A stretch of 40,923 bases of DNA from Helicobacteraceae bacterium (GTDB lineage Bacteria; Campylobacterota; Campylobacteria; Campylobacterales; SZUA-545), in contig JAISOU010000095.1 in the NCBI GenBank assembly GCA_031275395.1, forward strand, positions 1 through 40,923, written 5' to 3'. Position 1 is the first letter of the stretch, and the number at the start of each line of letters is the position of its first letter. Below are positions 15,173 to 23,824 of the stretch, in pieces. The position numbers were made by a program, and so were the translations under genes. The notes beneath the pieces are model-generated. The model worked only from the letters and a program-made list of their open reading frames with translations. It was not told the DNA's origin and did not search any database.

Positions 15173-15796
15173 ATGAGCGAAGAAACAAAAAAACAAAAAA
15201 CCTCTCTTCCGAAACGTATGATCCTGATCGCGGCGCAAGGGGTTTTAACGATTTTTCCGCTTGTCGTTACGATCTATCTCGTCTATTGGTTTGTAACGTC
15301 GGTAGAAAGCGGCGTTCATTCTCTTTTGGCGCTTATCAATCCAAACGTTAAATATTTTCCCGGTCTTGGCATTATCGTTGGCATCGGCGTTTTGCTCGGC
15401 GTAGGCTGGCTAGTTCAAGCGTATTTTGTCCGCAAACTAATCAAGCTAGGCGACGCGATTTTGGAGCGTATTCCCGTGATCAAAACGATCTATGTCGGTT
15501 TGCGCGATTTTGTCGGTTTTATGTCGATGACAAAAAAGCAGACCGAAGGCTCGGCGGTTTTGGTAACGATCGGCGATAAGCGCTTTATCGGCTTTATTAC
15601 CGATCACAACGCGGGCAAAACGCTAAACACGGGCGAAGAGGATCTGGTCGGCGTATATCTGCCGCTTGGCTATATGATCGGCGGTTACGTCGTATATGTC
15701 GATCGCAACAGCTTGACGCGCTTAACGATCAGTTCCGAAGAGGCTATGAGAATTGCGCTAACGGGCGGTATGAAAAGCGAAAAACCCGAAGAATAA
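15173..15796 (+). CDS. DUF502 family inner-membrane protein
   Basis: A 207-residue protein with two transmembrane helices (about 18-41 and 63-87), followed by the conserved DUF502 region: IPVIKTIYVGLRDF, VLVTIGDKRFIGFITD, LVGVYLPLGYMIGGYVVYVD, and SSEEAMRIALTGG at the end. The biochemical function of the family is not known; related proteins are linked to membrane trafficking in plants (LCV/COV1), a distant analogy. ATG follows AAGGAG. It is probably expressed alone from the 15079-15172 spacer, divergent from thiL. Confidence 0.9.
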   Translation: MSEETKKQKTSLPKRMILIAAQGVLTIFPLVVTIYLVYWFVTSVESGVHSLLALINPNVKYFPGLGIIVGIGVLLGVGWLVQAYFVRKLIKLGDAILERIPVIKTIYVGLRDFVGFMSMTKKQTEGSAVLVTIGDKRFIGFITDHNAGKTLNTGEEDLVGVYLPLGYMIGGYVVYVDRNSLTRLTISSEEAMRIALTGGMKSEKPEE

Positions 15797-15848
15797 AATA
15801 CGGAATTATTTTTGCTTTTTAGCGACAAATTGTCGTTAGGAAGGCTGA

Positions 15849-16472
15849 ATGCGAAGCGTAATAGCAACGTTGTTTTTAGTTTGTTCGCTTTGCGGCGAAG
15901 AGTTTGTTCGTTTGGATTTGCCGATCTCAAAGCCTTTTAACGGCGCTTTGCGCGTTCCCGCGCCGCAAAAAAAAATCTATCAAAAGATCGCCTACGACGC
16001 CTCTTTTTTAGAGCTTGCCAGAATCTATGCCAACGCGCCGATCGAATATGAACGGCTTAAAGCGGTAACTCTTGCGATGATGATGCTTGAATCGGGGCGC
16101 GGTTCGTCCGAACTAGCCAAAAAGTTTAACAACTTCGGCGGGCTTAAATACCGCCAAGAGATGGTTTCGATCGCGCAAAAGATACGCTACAAAGCCAGCG
16201 ATGGCTACGACTACTACTGCGAGTTTGGTTCGATCGACGATTTTATAGTCGGTTTTTGGGCGTTTTTGGATCGCAAACCATACGAGGGGTGGCGCAAAAA
16301 AGCCTTTAGCGAAAAGGCGTTTTTGGAGTTTATCGCGCCGATTTACTGCCCGCTTAACAAAGAATATGCCGCGCAGGTTATTTCGCTTCTGCCCGAAGCG
16401 CGCGCCTTGCTCGATCGGCAAAAACGCGAAAGCTCGCGTTTTGCTATGACAAATCAAACGGAGGGCATTTAG
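15849..16472 (+). CDS. exported glucosaminidase-domain peptidoglycan hydrolase
   Basis: A 207-residue protein with an N-terminal signal peptide (MRSVIATLFLVCSLCGEE). Its catalytic domain is of the mannosyl-glycoprotein endo-beta-N-acetylglucosaminidase / Bax type: MMMLESGRGSSELAKKFNNF with the likely catalytic Glu in LESGRG, then FGGLKYR, the aromatic Y/W-rich middle (YDYYCEFGSIDDFIVGFWAF) and APIYCPLNKEYAAQV. It should cut glycan strands of peptidoglycan in the periplasm during growth or separation. The start follows AGGAAGGCTGA. Its last four bases overlap the end of the convergent HAD gene. Confidence 0.85.
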   Translation: MRSVIATLFLVCSLCGEEFVRLDLPISKPFNGALRVPAPQKKIYQKIAYDASFLELARIYANAPIEYERLKAVTLAMMMLESGRGSSELAKKFNNFGGLKYRQEMVSIAQKIRYKASDGYDYYCEFGSIDDFIVGFWAFLDRKPYEGWRKKAFSEKAFLEFIAPIYCPLNKEYAAQVISLLPEARALLDRQKRESSRFAMTNQTEGI

Positions 16473-17089
16473 AGCGCGTCTAGTAGCGCGATCGGAGTTT
16501 TGATAACGCGATCGGCAAAAGCGCTCTGCGTCCCGTAACCCCACGCGGCGAATATCCCTCTAATTTCAGCCGCTTTCGCCGCTTTCATATCCTTGCCACT
16601 ATCGCCGACAAAAACCGCTTCGCTAGGTTTCGCTCCCAACTTTTCCAAAGCCAAAAAGAGCATATCGGGCGCGGGTTTTGGATTGACCGCGCAATCCGCG
16701 CCGATAAACGCCGAAAAGTAACGCGCCGCGCCGCTATGTTCCAACATCGCTTTGGCAAAAACGCTTGTAGAATTTGTAGCGATCGCCATTTTTACGCCGC
16801 GTTTGTTTAGCGCAAAAAGCGTTTTTTCAATCCCGTCGTATAACCTTAGATCGTTTAAGCAGATTTTTTCGTAGCGCTCTTCAAAACGTTTATGATCTTC
16901 TTTGTTTGCGTCTTCGCCGTAAAAAACCTTTGCGGATTCAAAGGTAAGCGCGTCGATTCGCTCAAAAATATCGTTTTCATCTAGCGCCGTCAAACCTTTG
17001 AATATCCGCGCATAGTTGATCGATTCCGCGATATTACGCCTGCTATCCGTTAGCGTTCCGTCCAGATCAAAAATAACCGTATCCGTCAT
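16469..17089 (-). CDS. HAD-superfamily hydrolase, phosphoglycolate-phosphatase-like
   Basis: A 206-residue phosphatase. Motif I is FDLDGTLTDS (nucleophile at the first Asp, acid/base at the second). Motif II is ATNSTS, the motif III lysine lies in VNPKPAPDM, and motif IV is FVGDSGKDMKAA. The helical cap between motifs I and II places it with the Gph / pyrophosphatase-like HADs. I chose ATG 17089; longer leftward frames start inside creD and add an unnatural Tyr/Ser/Arg-rich tail. The substrate cannot be read from sequence; phosphoglycolate or a nucleotide are usual. It lies directly downstream of creD on the same strand and may be co-transcribed. Confidence 0.88.
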   Translation of the reverse strand: MTDTVIFDLDGTLTDSRRNIAESINYARIFKGLTALDENDIFERIDALTFESAKVFYGEDANKEDHKRFEERYEKICLNDLRLYDGIEKTLFALNKRGVKMAIATNSTSVFAKAMLEHSGAARYFSAFIGADCAVNPKPAPDMLFLALEKLGAKPSEAVFVGDSGKDMKAAKAAEIRGIFAAWGYGTQSAFADRVIKTPIALLDAL

Positions 17090-17099
17090 TGTCGCGCCG

Positions 17100-18395
17100 T
17101 TAATTTTTCTCGTCGTACCAACCGATATTTCTGGTGATATACATAATGATCGCGAGCGCGATAAATACGACGATCGATCCGTAAAGTAACGCCATATCCT
17201 CCAACTGCAATAAAACATACAAAAACCCGTATAGAAAAACAAACGATAGCGCTACGCCCCCAACCTGTTTGGCGTTCAAATATTTAAGCGCTCCAAACTT
17301 GATATAAGAGGTTATCAGAGCAATTGTTGCAAAAGCGGCGATCAGATAAGCGAAAGCAAAATCAATAAACTCTGAAATAGAGACTAGTAGCAAGTAAAAA
17401 ATAACCATAGCAAAGCCTACCAATAGATACTGTATCAGGTGAATAGGCTTTTTGCTCGCCGCCTCAAAAGCAAAAAATAGCGCAAAGGTAAGGACGATAA
17501 ACAATATACAGTATTTTGTCGCTCTCTCGGCGTTTCTATAGTCGTTGATCGGACTAATAAAATATGCGAGAAGCCGCGACGATTCCGAAGGATTGGAAAC
17601 GACGTTGGTTATATTCCATGTCGCGTCGAAACCGTCGTTACCGACAATCTTTTCATCGGGTAGATAACTACCGGTAAAGCTAGGATCGCGCCAATCGGAA
17701 ACAATGTTAATTTTATTAACGCCCGCTAAGGGAGCAAAGCTAATAGCATTACTGCCCTTTACTTTAGCTTTTATCTTAAAACTGTTCGGCGAGTTTTTGT
17801 TAATATCCGTAGAGGCGAAAAGCGACGAACAGTCATAAGAATAAACGCATTCAAACCCTTTTAGCGCCGCTCGCGTCGTTTTGGCTTCTACCGATAGCCC
17901 GCGATCGTTCCATAGCAGATCAAACTGCGAATAGCTCTTTATGTCGACTACGCCGATTTCGATAAACGCCTCCGATAATCTCGCGCCTTCGACTAAAGCA
18001 ATCTGGTCAAAAGCGCCGCTAATCGTTATATCGGCGGTAAATACGGGGACGTTAAAAATGCCTATATATCTAATCTGCGTTTTGGTTTCGATCCGCGCGT
18101 CTAATTCCGACGGAAAATACTTGGCGTAAAGCGTTTTTTCTACGATCTCTTTTTTGCCTTTGTCGTTGGTTACGATCTCCTTGACGTTATAGGGGACAAA
18201 CAAAACGGGAGGCGTCGCCAAAACGTATCCGCCCCAAGAGCCTGTAATTTTGGAAACGGCTTCTTGTTTATAGTAATCTCTTCCTTCGATCGTTTCGGCG
18301 ACAAACGCCTGAGGAATTAACATCAATAGGATTAGCGCCGCGATTCCGCCCGCTTTTAGCGTGTAGGCGACCGATTTGCTAAGTTTGAAGGACAT
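17100..18395 (-). CDS. creD: CreD-family inner-membrane protein
   Basis: A 431-residue protein of the CreD (inner membrane protein, COG4452) family. It has one N-terminal transmembrane helix (about 15-33), a large periplasmic domain (about 35-290, with YFPSELDA and NITNVV), and five or more C-terminal helices (about 293-417) including the family-typical PIHLIQYLLVGFAM stretch. In enterobacteria CreD is controlled by CreBC and linked to envelope stress and beta-lactam response; no creBC is seen here, so its role is open. It ends WYDEKN, as CreD proteins commonly finish in a short polar tail. A TATAAT lies 25 bases upstream of ATG. Confidence 0.88.
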   Translation of the reverse strand: MSFKLSKSVAYTLKAGGIAALILLMLIPQAFVAETIEGRDYYKQEAVSKITGSWGGYVLATPPVLFVPYNVKEIVTNDKGKKEIVEKTLYAKYFPSELDARIETKTQIRYIGIFNVPVFTADITISGAFDQIALVEGARLSEAFIEIGVVDIKSYSQFDLLWNDRGLSVEAKTTRAALKGFECVYSYDCSSLFASTDINKNSPNSFKIKAKVKGSNAISFAPLAGVNKINIVSDWRDPSFTGSYLPDEKIVGNDGFDATWNITNVVSNPSESSRLLAYFISPINDYRNAERATKYCILFIVLTFALFFAFEAASKKPIHLIQYLLVGFAMVIFYLLLVSISEFIDFAFAYLIAAFATIALITSYIKFGALKYLNAKQVGGVALSFVFLYGFLYVLLQLEDMALLYGSIVVFIALAIIMYITRNIGWYDEKN

Positions 18396-18419
18396 TGCGC
18401 GCCTTTTATATTTTTGACA

Positions 18420-18425
18420 ATTATA
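18420..18425 (-). promoter_or_regulatory. -10 box upstream of creD
   Basis: A minus-strand TATAAT (ATTATA on +) ends 25 bases before the creD ATG, without an obvious -35, which fits Campylobacterota housekeeping promoters. Confidence 0.4.
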
Positions 18426-18547
18426 GCGCCCCGATACTTTTTAATAGCCGCTTGAAAAAGCTGAAAGCTAGTTTGGCGCGATCGCGATCAAACGTTCGCT
18501 AAAATCCGCGATACGGCGAAGTTTTACGTCCGTCATAACGAGAGCGG

Positions 18548-18553
18548 TATAAT
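18548..18553 (+). promoter_or_regulatory. -10 box upstream of the class V aminotransferase
   Basis: A TATAAT lies 31 bases before ATG 18585, with an AAGGA ribosome binding site at 18572-18576. No clear -35 is seen. Confidence 0.45.
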
Positions 18554-18584
18554 TGCGCAATTTTTATTCGTAAGGATTTTATCG

Positions 18585-19691
18585 ATGCTACTAATGACGC
18601 CCGGCCCCACTCCGTCGCCGGAGTTTATCCGCCAAGCTATGGCGCTTGAGAGTATTCACCACAGAACGCCCGAGTTCGAGGCTATTTTTGGTCGCGTCCG
18701 CGATCGCCTAAAAACCTTTATGGGCGTTTGTGAAGTCGTTTTTCTCGCAAGCACGGGAACGGGCGCTATGGAAGCGGCGCTTACGCATCTGTGCGCCAAA
18801 AGAGCGTTGACGATCAACGCGGGCAAGTTCGGCGAGCGCTGGACAAAGATCGCCGCCGCCTACGGCAAAAATCCGCTGGAGCTTAAATACGAATGGAATA
18901 CGCCCGCTTCGGTATCCGACGTTGAAAACGCGCTGAAAAATAACGCCGATATCGACGCGCTTTTTATTCAGATCTGCGAAAGTTCGGGCGGTTTGCGCCA
19001 CCCCGTAGAGGCGATCGCGAAAGCGGCGAAGGCGATTCGCCCCGAACTTTTCGTAGTCGCGGACGGTATCACGGCGATCGGCGTAGAGAGAATCGACGCG
19101 GCAAATATAGACGCGCTTATCGGCGGTAGCCAAAAGGCGTTTATGCTCCCGCCCGGTTTAGCTACGATCGGACTTTCGGCGAACGCGGTTAAACGTATCG
19201 ATACGACGGGCGGCGCGGGGTTTTATTTCAACCTTGCGACGGAGCTAAAAAACCAGCGCAAAAACACGACGGCTTGGACGGCGACCACGACGATCATTCA
19301 GGGTTTAGACGCGTTCTTTGCGCGACTCGATACGATCGGCGAAGATCGTTTTTACGCCGACGCGCTTAGACGCTTCGAGGCGGGAATCGCGGCGCTGAAC
19401 GCTATCGGGGCGCGGATTTACCCTACGATTCCCGCGCCGAGTATGTTTAGCGTTTTTCACCCGCAAGCGGCGAGCATTCGCAAGCGTATGAAAAAAGAGA
19501 CGCTCGTCAATGCGGCGGGCGGGCAGGACGATCTTAAAGACAGCTTAATTCGTATTAACAATATGGGTTTTGTTTCTCCGAACGAGATCGCGTGGAGCTT
19601 AAACGCGCTGGAAATCGCGCTGGATCGATCGGGCGCTAGAAAATACGACGGCGCAGCCAACAGAGCTTTTACGGAAAACTACTACAGATGA
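18585..19691 (+). CDS. PLP-dependent class V aminotransferase (serine/phosphoserine-type)
   Basis: A 368-residue aminotransferase of fold type I, class V. The N-terminus LMTPGPTPSP and SIHHRTPEF are typical of the serine-glyoxylate / alanine-glyoxylate / aspartate-using subgroup. The pyridoxal lysine is Lys184 (GGSQKAFMLPPGLA). The phosphate-binding STGTGAMEAA is near residue 57, and VADGITAIGVE carries the ring-stacking Asp. It probably makes or uses serine (a stand-in for phosphoserine aminotransferase) but could act on alanine or aspartate. It overlaps the next gene by the 4-base ATGA, so the two are translationally coupled. Confidence 0.88.
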   Translation: MLLMTPGPTPSPEFIRQAMALESIHHRTPEFEAIFGRVRDRLKTFMGVCEVVFLASTGTGAMEAALTHLCAKRALTINAGKFGERWTKIAAAYGKNPLELKYEWNTPASVSDVENALKNNADIDALFIQICESSGGLRHPVEAIAKAAKAIRPELFVVADGITAIGVERIDAANIDALIGGSQKAFMLPPGLATIGLSANAVKRIDTTGGAGFYFNLATELKNQRKNTTAWTATTTIIQGLDAFFARLDTIGEDRFYADALRRFEAGIAALNAIGARIYPTIPAPSMFSVFHPQAASIRKRMKKETLVNAAGGQDDLKDSLIRINNMGFVSPNEIAWSLNALEIALDRSGARKYDGAANRAFTENYYR

Positions 19692-20509
19692 TCGGCGAAT
19701 ACGAGATACCAAAGGGAAGCAAGCTCTTTTTCGGCGATCGGGCGCGCAAAAAGCGAGAGATCGAAAACAAAGCGGCGGCGCTCTTTGAAAAGCGCGGTTT
19801 CGAGGAGATCGCCGCGCCGCTTTTTTCGTATCATCAGGCGAACCTCAACGAAACGATCCGCTTTAGCGACGAGGATAATAACGCCGTTTTTTTACGCGCC
19901 GATTCGTCTTTGGAGGCGGTCAGGCTGATCTTAAAACGGCTTGGGCGCGCTACGGAACACCGCAAATGGTTTTACATTCAGCCCGTTTTTCGCTATCCGA
20001 CGCGGGAGATCCACCAGATCGGCGCGGAGGCGATCGGACAAAGCGATCTAAAAGCTATGATTTCGCTTTGCGGCGAGATTTTGGACGCGGTAGGATTGCG
20101 CGGCGCGACGCTTCAGGCGGGGTCGATCGCGCTTCTAAACGCTTTGCAAAAACTACTCGGAATCGATCGCGAGGTTTTAATCCGCCACGAACTGCACAAG
20201 TTGCTTGAAAGAGATGAAAAGTGGCTTAAACCGCTTGCGGAGCTGTGCGATCCAAAGCGCCTTGACGAGGTTTTGGCGATCGTTCCAAACGAATTAAAAC
20301 CGCACTTAAAGGCGATGGGCGAATTAGCGCGGGGACGAGATCGCGTGGCGCTTTCGCCGCTTTTTTACGCGGATATGGCGTATTACGACGATCTCTACTT
20401 TCGCTTCTTATTAAACGGCAAACAGATCGCTATGGGCGGCGGCTACGAAAGCGGCGAGGGCAGAGCGGTAGGATTCGCGATCTATACCGACGAACTTATC
20501 GACTTTTAA
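19688..20509 (+). CDS. hisZ: ATP phosphoribosyltransferase regulatory subunit (HisZ-like)
   Basis: A 273-residue paralogue of the histidyl-tRNA synthetase catalytic domain. Motif 2-like FYIQPVFRYPTREIHQIGAE, the EIP..G start and the C-terminal GGGYESGEGRAVGFAI are present. It lacks the anticodon-binding domain, as HisZ does. HisZ activates the short form of HisG in the first step of histidine synthesis. It is coupled by ATGA to the aminotransferase. hisG is outside the window, so the partner cannot be checked here. A standalone HisRS-like amidotransferase-type paralogue is less likely. Confidence 0.82.
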   Translation: MIGEYEIPKGSKLFFGDRARKKREIENKAAALFEKRGFEEIAAPLFSYHQANLNETIRFSDEDNNAVFLRADSSLEAVRLILKRLGRATEHRKWFYIQPVFRYPTREIHQIGAEAIGQSDLKAMISLCGEILDAVGLRGATLQAGSIALLNALQKLLGIDREVLIRHELHKLLERDEKWLKPLAELCDPKRLDEVLAIVPNELKPHLKAMGELARGRDRVALSPLFYADMAYYDDLYFRFLLNGKQIAMGGGYESGEGRAVGFAIYTDELIDF

Positions 20510-20528
20510 CGGCGCAAAACCGCCTTAA
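20506..20528. terminator. hairpin between convergent hisZ and the small leftward genes
   Basis: TTAA-C-GGCG (20506-20514), a 6-base loop and CGCC-TTAA (20521-20528) make an 8-bp stem with one bulged base, spanning the hisZ stop codon. There is no T-run. It sits exactly where a bidirectional terminator would be expected. Confidence 0.35.
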
Positions 20529-20532
20529 TCGT

Positions 20533-20793
20533 CTAAGATTCGAGCCGATAGCTAAACTGCGCCGCAAGATCAAGTTTGGGCGATTTGGTTCCGTTAAAAT
20601 TACGAACGAAACGATCCGTTTCGCGCAACATTTCGGCGGCGCTTAAAAGCTCTTTCAACTCTTCGTCGTTAGTCGCTCTTTGCAAACGGTTTTCTATGCT
20701 TGCTCTACATAGTCGCGCTTCGCTACGCAAAGAGGCTAAAGCGTATGCAAGCCGCGCCCTGCGATAGGCGATCTTTGCCTCTGAAAAACTCAT
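20533..20793 (-). CDS. small helical protein of unknown function
   Basis: An 86-residue, Arg/Ala/Glu-rich, almost wholly helical protein (KIAYRRARLAYALASLRSEA, ELKELLSAAEMLRETDRF), with no signal or membrane segment. Start ATG 20793 overlaps the stop of the upstream gene as ATGA and has AAGGGG nearby, so the two small genes form an operon. I do not recognise a family. Coiled-coil proteins of this size are sometimes secretion or flagellar chaperones, but nothing here shows that. Confidence 0.7.
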   Translation of the reverse strand: MSFSEAKIAYRRARLAYALASLRSEARLCRASIENRLQRATNDEELKELLSAAEMLRETDRFVRNFNGTKSPKLDLAAQFSYRLES

Positions 20794-21044
20794 CGCGCCC
20801 CTTTTTGCCAAATAGATAAAATCTCGTCGGCGGCTTCTTGCGCGCTATCTCTATTGATCGTTTCCGCTTCGTTTCTAATAAAGCTCGCTATCTCTTCAAG
20901 CGACTCGATTTCGCCGCCTATCAAACGCGCTTCGCCGGAGGTTATTAAACCTTTTTCAAAGCGACTAAACAGCGCAAAATAACGATCGTTAATAAAATTG
21001 GCGATCTCTTGCAACACGATCTTTCGAGAACGCAAAAGCGTCAT
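20790..21044 (-). CDS. small conserved-looking hypothetical protein
   Basis: An 84-residue protein. I chose ATG 21044 (AAGGGG five bases upstream) over the more upstream in-frame ATG at 21071, which has no ribosome binding site. It is helical and soluble (VLQEIANFINDRYFALFSRF, EIESLEEIASFIRNEAETIN). It is translationally coupled to the next small gene by ATGA and follows the leftward manC gene by about 60 bases, so it may share that transcript. The family is unknown. Confidence 0.72.
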   Translation of the reverse strand: MTLLRSRKIVLQEIANFINDRYFALFSRFEKGLITSGEARLIGGEIESLEEIASFIRNEAETINRDSAQEAADEILSIWQKGAR

Positions 21045-21103
21045 TTTTACCCCTTGCGAAGTAAAAAGCAAACCCCGTTCCGCTTAATAAATCTTAACGC
21101 GCG

Positions 21104-22477
21104 TTATTGATCTCTTTTGAAGTCGTCTTCGATACGGACGATATCGTCTTCGCCGAGATAGTCGCCTACCTGCGCTTCTATGATTACGAGATCGATCTTG
21201 CCCTGATTTTCAAGACGGTGCGCGCAACCGGCGTGAATGTAGATCGATTCGTTCGCGTTGATCTGGCATACTTTATCTTCGAGCGTAACGATCGCCGCGC
21301 CGCTAACGACGATCCAATGCTCGTTACGGCGGAAGTGTTTTTGTAGCGATAATCTTTTGCCCGCTTTGACGACAATGCGTTTAATCTTAAAGCGATCGCC
21401 CGTATCCAAAATCTCGTAAGTTCCCCAAGGGCGGTGGGCTATAGAATGGACTTTTGGCAACTCGCTGCCTTGCGCTTTTAACGCCTTAACGACTTCGCGC
21501 GCCTTTTGCCCGCTTCCCTTTTTAGCGATCAGCAGCGCGTCGGAAGCGTCGATCGCCATTATATCTTCGCAATCGATCAGCGAGATTTGCCGCGAAGAGC
21601 CGATCACAAGATTATTTTTGGAATCGATATAGATCGCTTTGCCCGCGTTGCCCAGATCGTCTTTAGGCAACTCGTTATACAAGCTTTCAAAACTGCCCAT
21701 ATCAGACCACTTTGCGGCGCACGAAACGACGCGAATATTTTTGGCTTTTTCCATCACGGCGTAATCGACGCTAATTTCGTCGATCGCGCTCATCTTTTCG
21801 CGGCTGATTCTAACCGTCTTTTCGTCGATCTTAGCCGTTTCAAACGCGGCTTTGATCTGCTCCAAAAGTTTTGGCGCGTGTTCTGCCAGCGCTTGCAAAT
21901 AAGCGCCCGCCGTAAAACAGAACATTCCGCTATTCCAATAGACCTCGTCGCGCGCGATAAGCTCTTGGGCTTGTTCGCGGTTTGGCTTTTCTTTGAACGC
22001 CTTGACGATATTTCCCCGCGCCTCGATATATCCGTAGCCGGTTTCGGGATAGGTCGGCTTGATTCCAAAGGCGACCAGATAGCCTTCGAGAGCCTCTTTT
22101 TGCGCGGCTTTGATCGCCTCGACATACCTTCCGTCTTGATCGTCGATAAGGTGATCGCTCGGGACGACCAAAAGCGGCTCGTCCTGCGACGAGCATAGCG
22201 CGGCAAGGGCGATCGCGGGCGCGGTGTTGCGTCCGACGGGTTCGATCAAAACGCGATCGGCTTCAAAACCGATCGCCTCTAACTGATCGAGCGCCAAAAA
22301 GTAATGCTCCGTATTACAGACGATCAGCGTTTTTTCGCAAAGCGGCACGTTGCGTTTGACCGTTCTTTGAAAGAGCGAATCGCCCTCGAAAAGCGAAGCG
22401 AACTGCTTGGGCATTAGCTCGCGGCTAATAGGAAAAAGGCGCGTCCCCGATCCGCCGCATAAAATAACCGCCGTCAT
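21104..22477 (-). CDS. manC: bifunctional mannose-1-phosphate guanylyltransferase / mannose-6-phosphate isomerase
   Basis: A 457-residue two-domain enzyme. Residues 1-290 are a nucleotidyltransferase with the pyrophosphorylase signature GGSGTRLFPISRELMPKQF (8-26), PSDHLI and KPTYPETGYGYIE. Residues about 345-450 are a type II isomerase cupin (RPWGTYEIL, LQKHFRRNEHWIVVSG, YIHAGCAHRLENQG). It makes GDP-mannose from mannose 1-phosphate, and may interconvert fructose 6-phosphate and mannose 6-phosphate. GDP-mannose feeds surface polysaccharide or LPS. No glycan cluster is in view; it stands alone, divergent from lysA. Confidence 0.95.
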   Translation of the reverse strand: MTAVILCGGSGTRLFPISRELMPKQFASLFEGDSLFQRTVKRNVPLCEKTLIVCNTEHYFLALDQLEAIGFEADRVLIEPVGRNTAPAIALAALCSSQDEPLLVVPSDHLIDDQDGRYVEAIKAAQKEALEGYLVAFGIKPTYPETGYGYIEARGNIVKAFKEKPNREQAQELIARDEVYWNSGMFCFTAGAYLQALAEHAPKLLEQIKAAFETAKIDEKTVRISREKMSAIDEISVDYAVMEKAKNIRVVSCAAKWSDMGSFESLYNELPKDDLGNAGKAIYIDSKNNLVIGSSRQISLIDCEDIMAIDASDALLIAKKGSGQKAREVVKALKAQGSELPKVHSIAHRPWGTYEILDTGDRFKIKRIVVKAGKRLSLQKHFRRNEHWIVVSGAAIVTLEDKVCQINANESIYIHAGCAHRLENQGKIDLVIIEAQVGDYLGEDDIVRIEDDFKRDQ

Positions 22478-22609
22478 CGATTGTCCTTAAAGTTGATGGC
22501 GCGATTTTACAAAAATCGTTCGCATAACATTTAATTTTGCAAATATTTTATTAACGTTTTAGCCCCCTCTTGTTACTATTCTACGATTAAAACCCCCGCA
22601 AAAAGGCGT

Positions 22610-23824
22610 ATGATGGATTACCGCTCGCTTGCCGATCGTTACGGAACTCCTCTGTATATTTACGATTTTGACTATATGGCGAGCCAATACAATGCGCTAA
22701 AAGGGGCGTTCGAGGGCAAAAAGTCGTTGATCGCCTTCGCGCTGAAGGCTAATTCAAACCTTAGCGTGATCGCGCATTTTGCCGCGTTAGGAGCGGGCGC
22801 GGACTGCGTGAGCTTTGGCGAGATCAAACGCGCTCTGATCGCGGGCGTTCCAAAATACAAAATTATCTTTAGCGGCGTAGGCAAGCGCGACGACGAGATT
22901 TTGGGCGCGCTCAAAGAGGATATTTTATTTATCAACGTCGAGAGCGAAGCGGAGCTTATGCGCGTCGAGGCGATCGCCAAAGAGTTGGGCAAACCCGCGC
23001 GAATTAGTATCAGGATTAATCCCGAAATCGACGCAAAGACCCACCCATACATATCGACGGGTTTGCGAGAACACAAGTTTGGAGTGGATCAGGAGAGCGC
23101 GAAAAAACTCTATATCCACGCCAAAAACTCCCCGTTTTTAGAGCCGATCGGCGCTCATTTTCATATCGGAAGCCAGCTAACCGAACTAGAGCCGATAAAA
23201 CAAGCCGCGCAAAAAGTCGCCGAGCTTGTCAGATCGCTTGTCGCGCTGGAAATCGATCTGAAGTTTTTCGACGTTGGCGGCGGGATCGGCGTGGTCTATA
23301 AAAATGAAAAAACGATCGATCTAAAAGAGTACGCAAGCGCTATTTTTGGCGCTATTAAAGATCTTGACTTGACGATCGTATGCGAAATCGGGCGTTTTTT
23401 GGTAGCTAACGCGGGAAGGTTTCTTACTAAAGTCTTGTATGAAAAAGATACGGGGAAAAAGCGTTTTGTCGTGGTTGACGGCGCTATGAACGATCTGATT
23501 CGCCCCGCGCTCTACAACGCCTACCACGCCGTAGAGGCGATTGGTTGCGAAGGCGAAACAAGTTTGTGCGATATTGTAGGGCCTATCTGCGAAAGCTCCG
23601 ATTTTTTCGCCAAAAACGTCGCTTTGCCGCCGACAAAACATAACGATCTGTTGCTAGTCAATACCGCGGGCGCTTACGGATTTGTTTTGAGCAGCAACTA
23701 CAATACAAGGCGGCGTTCGGCGGAAATCGCCATACAAAACGGAGTCGATCGATTGATTCGAGAGCGCGAAACCTACGAGGATATTTTTGCGAGCGAACTG
23801 AAGCTGTTAGAAACGACGCGATGA
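22610..23824 (+). CDS. lysA: diaminopimelate decarboxylase
   Basis: A 404-residue PLP enzyme that decarboxylates meso-diaminopimelate to lysine. Landmarks: YGTPLYIYD at the start, pyridoxal Lys46 in AFALKANSN, HFHIGSQL, DVGGGIGV, CEIGRFLVANAG, and the C-terminal GPICESSDFF and NTAGAYGFVLSSNYN. It has the full usual length. It is the first gene of the rightward lysA-pheA-hisC-fliFGH-dxs run and overlaps pheA by 4 bases (ATGA). Confidence 0.97.
   Translation: MMDYRSLADRYGTPLYIYDFDYMASQYNALKGAFEGKKSLIAFALKANSNLSVIAHFAALGAGADCVSFGEIKRALIAGVPKYKIIFSGVGKRDDEILGALKEDILFINVESEAELMRVEAIAKELGKPARISIRINPEIDAKTHPYISTGLREHKFGVDQESAKKLYIHAKNSPFLEPIGAHFHIGSQLTELEPIKQAAQKVAELVRSLVALEIDLKFFDVGGGIGVVYKNEKTIDLKEYASAIFGAIKDLDLTIVCEIGRFLVANAGRFLTKVLYEKDTGKKRFVVVDGAMNDLIRPALYNAYHAVEAIGCEGETSLCDIVGPICESSDFFAKNVALPPTKHNDLLLVNTAGAYGFVLSSNYNTRRRSAEIAIQNGVDRLIRERETYEDIFASELKLLETTR

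Noticed and set aside
16469-17242. 257-residue form of the HAD phosphatase
   Set aside because: The extra N-terminal residues are Tyr/Ser/Arg/Cys-rich and lie inside creD; the conserved domain begins at ATG 17089.
21506-22198. 230-residue rightward frame antisense to manC
   Set aside because: Length is striking, but it is Arg/Phe/Asp-rich and mirrors the manC codon pattern; no start signal.
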